From GCA-002733465 sp965230525 (GTDB lineage: Bacteria; Pseudomonadota; Gammaproteobacteria; Enterobacterales; Kangiellaceae): a stretch of DNA of 64,000 bases. The notes beneath the pieces were generated by a model. The model had not been told where the DNA came from. It saw only the letters and a program-made list of their open reading frames with translations, and made no database searches. Location: the NCBI GenBank assembly GCA_965230525.1, contig OZ246008.1, positions 682,001 to 746,000 on the forward strand. Reading direction: 5' to 3'. Positions 61,593 to 64,000 of this stretch are shown one piece after another. The position numbers were made by a program, and so were the translations under genes. Each line of letters starts with the position of its first letter. Position 1 is the first letter of the stretch.

Positions 61593-62699
61593 ATGACAAA
61601 ACTAACTCACTTACTTAATATTTTTTTAGTCCTCGCGATTACCTTGTTTACAATGAATTCGTTTGAGCTAATGGCCGAAGAATATGAGTACTCTCGGATA
61701 GGACCTCCACGCCAGCTAACCCCTCAACAGGCACGAACAGCCGAAGCAAACTACAAAAAATACTGTGTGCTTTGTCATGGTGAAAACCGGCAAGGTCACG
61801 TCAATGATCATGCGCCATCCTTAAAAAGTAAAAGCTTATTTGAATCAGGCGTACCACACGCTATTCTCAGGCCGCTATCCTATGGTCGTGAAGGCACAGC
61901 AATGGGCGGCTATTTAGATGAAGTCGGTGGGCCAATGACGCTCGATGAAGTTTGGGATTTAACCTACTGGTTATTTTGGCAATCCGGTGCTGAACGCGTT
62001 CGGCTATCCACTCAACCGGTAAACGGCAATATCCAGCGCGGTGAACAGGTCTATCAAAAGGAATGCTCAACCTGCCACGGCAAGCAAGGTGAAGGCATTA
62101 CTGGACCAGCCTTGGCAAACCCATCCGCCTTAGCTCACAACACCGATGAAGTCATACGCTATGCGATTCGGCATGGTCGCCAAGATACTCCAATGCCAGC
62201 ATTTGCAGATAAATTATCTTCTAACGATATTGATAATGTCACTGCTTTTTTGCGCAGCAAAGCCAGTGGTTGGGCGCAAACCAAACCAGTATTACGCTCC
62301 TTACCTACACCTGATCAGTATATCGTTAATCCCAACGGAGAAGCCCCCAATTTTGATTTGAAAGATGGCATGTACGTATTATCAAAAGATCTCAACCGGG
62401 CTTTGGTTGAAAAGAAGAAGATTGTAATGCTAGACACACGAGTCACTTCCGTTTGGCAAACAGCGCATATAGAAGGTTCCATCCCCTTTCCCTATTATTC
62501 CGATTTGGATGAGACCGTTAAAGATTTACCAAAAGACGTACAAATAGTTGCCTATTGCTCTTGTCCTCGCGCCGCAGCAGATGATGTTGTTAATAAACTA
62601 CGTCGACGAGGCTTTAAAAATACCGCTGTGCTTTGGGAAGGGATATTTGGCTGGATGCATCAAGGTTATCCTGTGATGCGAGGTGATATTCGAGATTAG
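61593..62699 (+). CDS. Cytochrome c - rhodanese fusion protein
   Basis: This exported protein of about 368 aa has a signal peptide (MTKLTHLLNIFLVLAITLFTMNSF) and two class I cytochrome c domains with CVLCH (near residue 60) and CSTCH (near 158), Met ligands probably in GTAMGG and DTPMPAF. A C-terminal rhodanese domain (about 265-365) follows, with MLDTRVTSVWQTAHIEGSIPFPY and the active-site loop YCSCPRA. GGAG 7 nt upstream favours ATG 61593 over ATG 61581. It may combine sulfur transfer or sulfane-sulfur oxidation with electron transfer in the periplasm; the substrate is unproven. Confidence 0.87.
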   Translation: MTKLTHLLNIFLVLAITLFTMNSFELMAEEYEYSRIGPPRQLTPQQARTAEANYKKYCVLCHGENRQGHVNDHAPSLKSKSLFESGVPHAILRPLSYGREGTAMGGYLDEVGGPMTLDEVWDLTYWLFWQSGAERVRLSTQPVNGNIQRGEQVYQKECSTCHGKQGEGITGPALANPSALAHNTDEVIRYAIRHGRQDTPMPAFADKLSSNDIDNVTAFLRSKASGWAQTKPVLRSLPTPDQYIVNPNGEAPNFDLKDGMYVLSKDLNRALVEKKKIVMLDTRVTSVWQTAHIEGSIPFPYYSDLDETVKDLPKDVQIVAYCSCPRAAADDVVNKLRRRGFKNTAVLWEGIFGWMHQGYPVMRGDIRD

Positions 62700-62732
62700 C
62701 ATTAAAGCTAAATTTACCTAACAGGAATACCA

Positions 62733-63080
62733 ATGAAAGTTGACGACATTAGAGTTTTCATACCTAGTAAGGATTATAAAGTATCACAATCGTTTTATCA
62801 GGCACTTGGTTTTAAAATGAGTGATGTGTCTGACGAACTTTCGTTATTCGAAAGTGGTGAATGCAGTTTCTTTTTGCAATGCTACTATAACAAGCAGTTC
62901 GCAGAGAACTTGATGTTACAACTTTCTGTTTTGGATATCAAAGAGGCTTATCGAACCCTATCTAATTTAAAGGGATTTGACATAAGATTTGAACCAATTA
63001 AACAAGAGCGTTGGGGTAAAGTCGTTTACCTTTGGGGGCCTGCTGGTGAGCTTTGGCATGTGACTGAGTTTAATAATTAA
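62733..63080 (+). CDS. VOC family protein
   Basis: This 115-aa vicinal-oxygen-chelate-fold protein resembles a glyoxalase/bleomycin-resistance protein: VDDIRVFIPSKDYKVSQSFYQALGF at the start and VVYLWGPAGELWHVTEF at the end. It differs clearly from the VOC protein at 4145-4522. The ligand is not known. It follows the cytochrome-rhodanese gene by 33 nt and could be co-transcribed. Confidence 0.85.
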   Translation: MKVDDIRVFIPSKDYKVSQSFYQALGFKMSDVSDELSLFESGECSFFLQCYYNKQFAENLMLQLSVLDIKEAYRTLSNLKGFDIRFEPIKQERWGKVVYLWGPAGELWHVTEFNN

Positions 63081-63135
63081 AATAATTTTTGAGTATTACC
63101 TTCCAACCAACAGCTCAAGTTATCATATTTTGATT

Positions 63136-63900
63136 CTATTTTTCCGATTCAACCAACTCAACCTTCCCAAATACACCGGCATCAATATATCCACGATTCT
63201 TATCACCCTTGACGGCTTTAATATCCTTTGAACCAATAAAGCTTTCTCGGTTAGCACTACCATCATTATCACAATAAGCCATCATAAATCCCATTTGCTT
63301 GCCTACTTTTAATTTCACGGGTTGATTTTTAGTTTTTTTATTGGGCTTAAACTGGTCATCATAAACCGATAACGCAACTTCCCAGATTATTTTTTGAGGC
63401 TCAGTTTCGCTCCGCCGCCATCTATTTTTAGCGTGGTTATTCAGTATTAAAAATTGCGGGTTCCCTTCACTATCTTTTGTACCGATATCCACCACCTGAT
63501 TGTCTAGTGCTATATGATACGCAAAGGCATTAAAGTTAAATTGATGAATGCCTCCCGATGCATCTTCATCAATAAATATTTCTAAACAATCGTCGTCCCA
63601 ATAGAAGTCTACTGGGTTAGGATGACCGTCAAATAATTTGTCATCAATAATCTCTGTAAGAATATAAACATACTGTTGATCCCAAAGAAGCTTGTATCGT
63701 CCGCTGAAATCGTCAGGGTCAGGAAGCGTTCCGATAATGGGTACGTTAATAGGATGCCATTCTGCCTTTTGCCAGATGGCTTCGGTCGATTTGCCATCAA
63801 TAATTGGTGGTTTTTCGGCAAAGGCTATGAGTTGCTGTTGAGCGGCAACTGTAAAGCTCACTAAACAGGCTAATAATATTAATAGGTTTTTCTTATTCAT
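63136..63900 (-). CDS. Secreted carbohydrate-binding (CBM9-like) protein
   Basis: This 254-aa protein has a Sec signal peptide (MNKKNLLILLACLVSFTVAAQQQ) and a CBM9-like beta-sandwich. Typical parts are PPIIDGKSTEAIWQKAEW near 33, YKLLWDQQYVYILTEIIDDKLFD near 68, FYWDDDCLEIFIDEDASGG near 100 and MGFMMAYCDNDGSANRESFIGS near 205. Such modules bind xylan or other glycans or form part of DOMON/CBM9-like surface proteins. It probably lies in an operon with the gene whose end is at 63923, 22 nt upstream. Confidence 0.87.
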   Translation of the reverse strand: MNKKNLLILLACLVSFTVAAQQQLIAFAEKPPIIDGKSTEAIWQKAEWHPINVPIIGTLPDPDDFSGRYKLLWDQQYVYILTEIIDDKLFDGHPNPVDFYWDDDCLEIFIDEDASGGIHQFNFNAFAYHIALDNQVVDIGTKDSEGNPQFLILNNHAKNRWRRSETEPQKIIWEVALSVYDDQFKPNKKTKNQPVKLKVGKQMGFMMAYCDNDGSANRESFIGSKDIKAVKGDKNRGYIDAGVFGKVELVESEK

Positions 63901-63922
63901 TGATTTCTTGACAAGACCTTTA

Positions 63923-64000
63923 CTATTTTTTATTCATTGCATTTAGAACAATCGACTGAGCATCGACAAGCGTCGCTTCTATCGACTCTCGCAAATTCAG
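63923..64000 (-). CDS. C-terminal end of an unidentified protein (partial)
   Basis: The minus strand is open from the window edge for 25 codons to a TAG at 63923-63925. It encodes ...ESIEATLVDAQSIVLNAMNKK, which reads like a natural helical C-terminus. The rest of the gene lies outside the window, so no family can be assigned. Confidence 0.5.
   Translation of the reverse strand: MNLRESIEATLVDAQSIVLNAMNKK

Overview
The window reads as chromosomal DNA of a low-to-mid GC, aerobic, probably marine gammaproteobacterium. The strongest clue is the gammaproteobacterial block ubiI-ubiH-pepP-ygfB (minus strand) divergent from a 59-aa coiled-coil gene, zapA, 6S RNA, fau and then rpiA (35.9-43.1 kb). 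Many c-type cytochromes, lipoproteins, calcium-binding surface proteins and a beta-glucan utilisation locus also fit. A Kangiellaceae/Aliikangiella-like relative is my guess, not a demonstrated fact. No phage, IS element, CRISPR array or tRNA was seen.

Layout. 0.1-6.3 kb: DUF885 lipoprotein, a MoxR ATPase/VWA pair, and small metabolic enzymes (VOC, 2-hydroxyacid dehydrogenase, GST). 6.5-11.4 kb: a secreted PQQ-propeller/TSP3 protein ending in a GlyGly-CTERM-like tail, cytochrome b561, cytochrome c', zinc alcohol dehydrogenase. 11.5-20.2 kb: a MacAB-like ABC export operon (adaptor, ATPase, two permeases) followed by its probable sigma-54 response regulator. A sensor kinase lies further on, separated by an opposite-strand CDP-glycerol glycerophosphotransferase gene. 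A -24/-12 promoter and GGACA/TGTCC enhancer-like repeats sit upstream of the operon. 20.5-24.9 kb: a >1100-aa glycine-rich/TSP3 lipoprotein and gloB. 25.1-30.2 kb: an envelope-polymer cluster with GT4 glycosyltransferase, GNAT acetyltransferase, a HIT domain fused to a TagD-like cytidylyltransferase, a second CDP-glycerol glycerophosphotransferase and a MurG/PseG-fold glycosyltransferase. 30.3-35.9 kb: SWIM-SNF2 helicase, cyclophilin, aldehyde dehydrogenase. 35.9-43.6 kb: the conserved housekeeping block plus a small membrane protein and a cytochrome c'. 43.7-47.7 kb: a di-haem peroxidase and a RegBA/RoxSR-type redox two-component pair, then an intergenic region with a RegA-like box and an orphan terminator (possible sRNA). 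47.7-57.7 kb: a LacI-controlled beta-glucoside locus (LacI, GPH symporter, GH1 divergent from FucP-type transporter, GH3 lipoprotein, flavin-dependent tryptophan-halogenase-like protein). 57.9-64 kb: ankyrin protein, an unrecognised 333-aa protein, SRPBCC protein, cytochrome c-rhodanese fusion, VOC protein, CBM9-like secreted protein, and the C-terminus of a further gene.

How the genes work together. The most system-like set is the Gram-negative 'teichoic-acid-like' group (HIT-TagD fusion plus two CDP-glycerol glycerophosphotransferases and glycosyl/acetyl transferases), which suggests a phosphopolyol-decorated surface glycan. The GH1/GH3 locus forms a coherent regulon with a consensus LacI-family operator placed on the transporter promoter. 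The ABC exporter appears to be autoregulated through its own sigma-54 activator.
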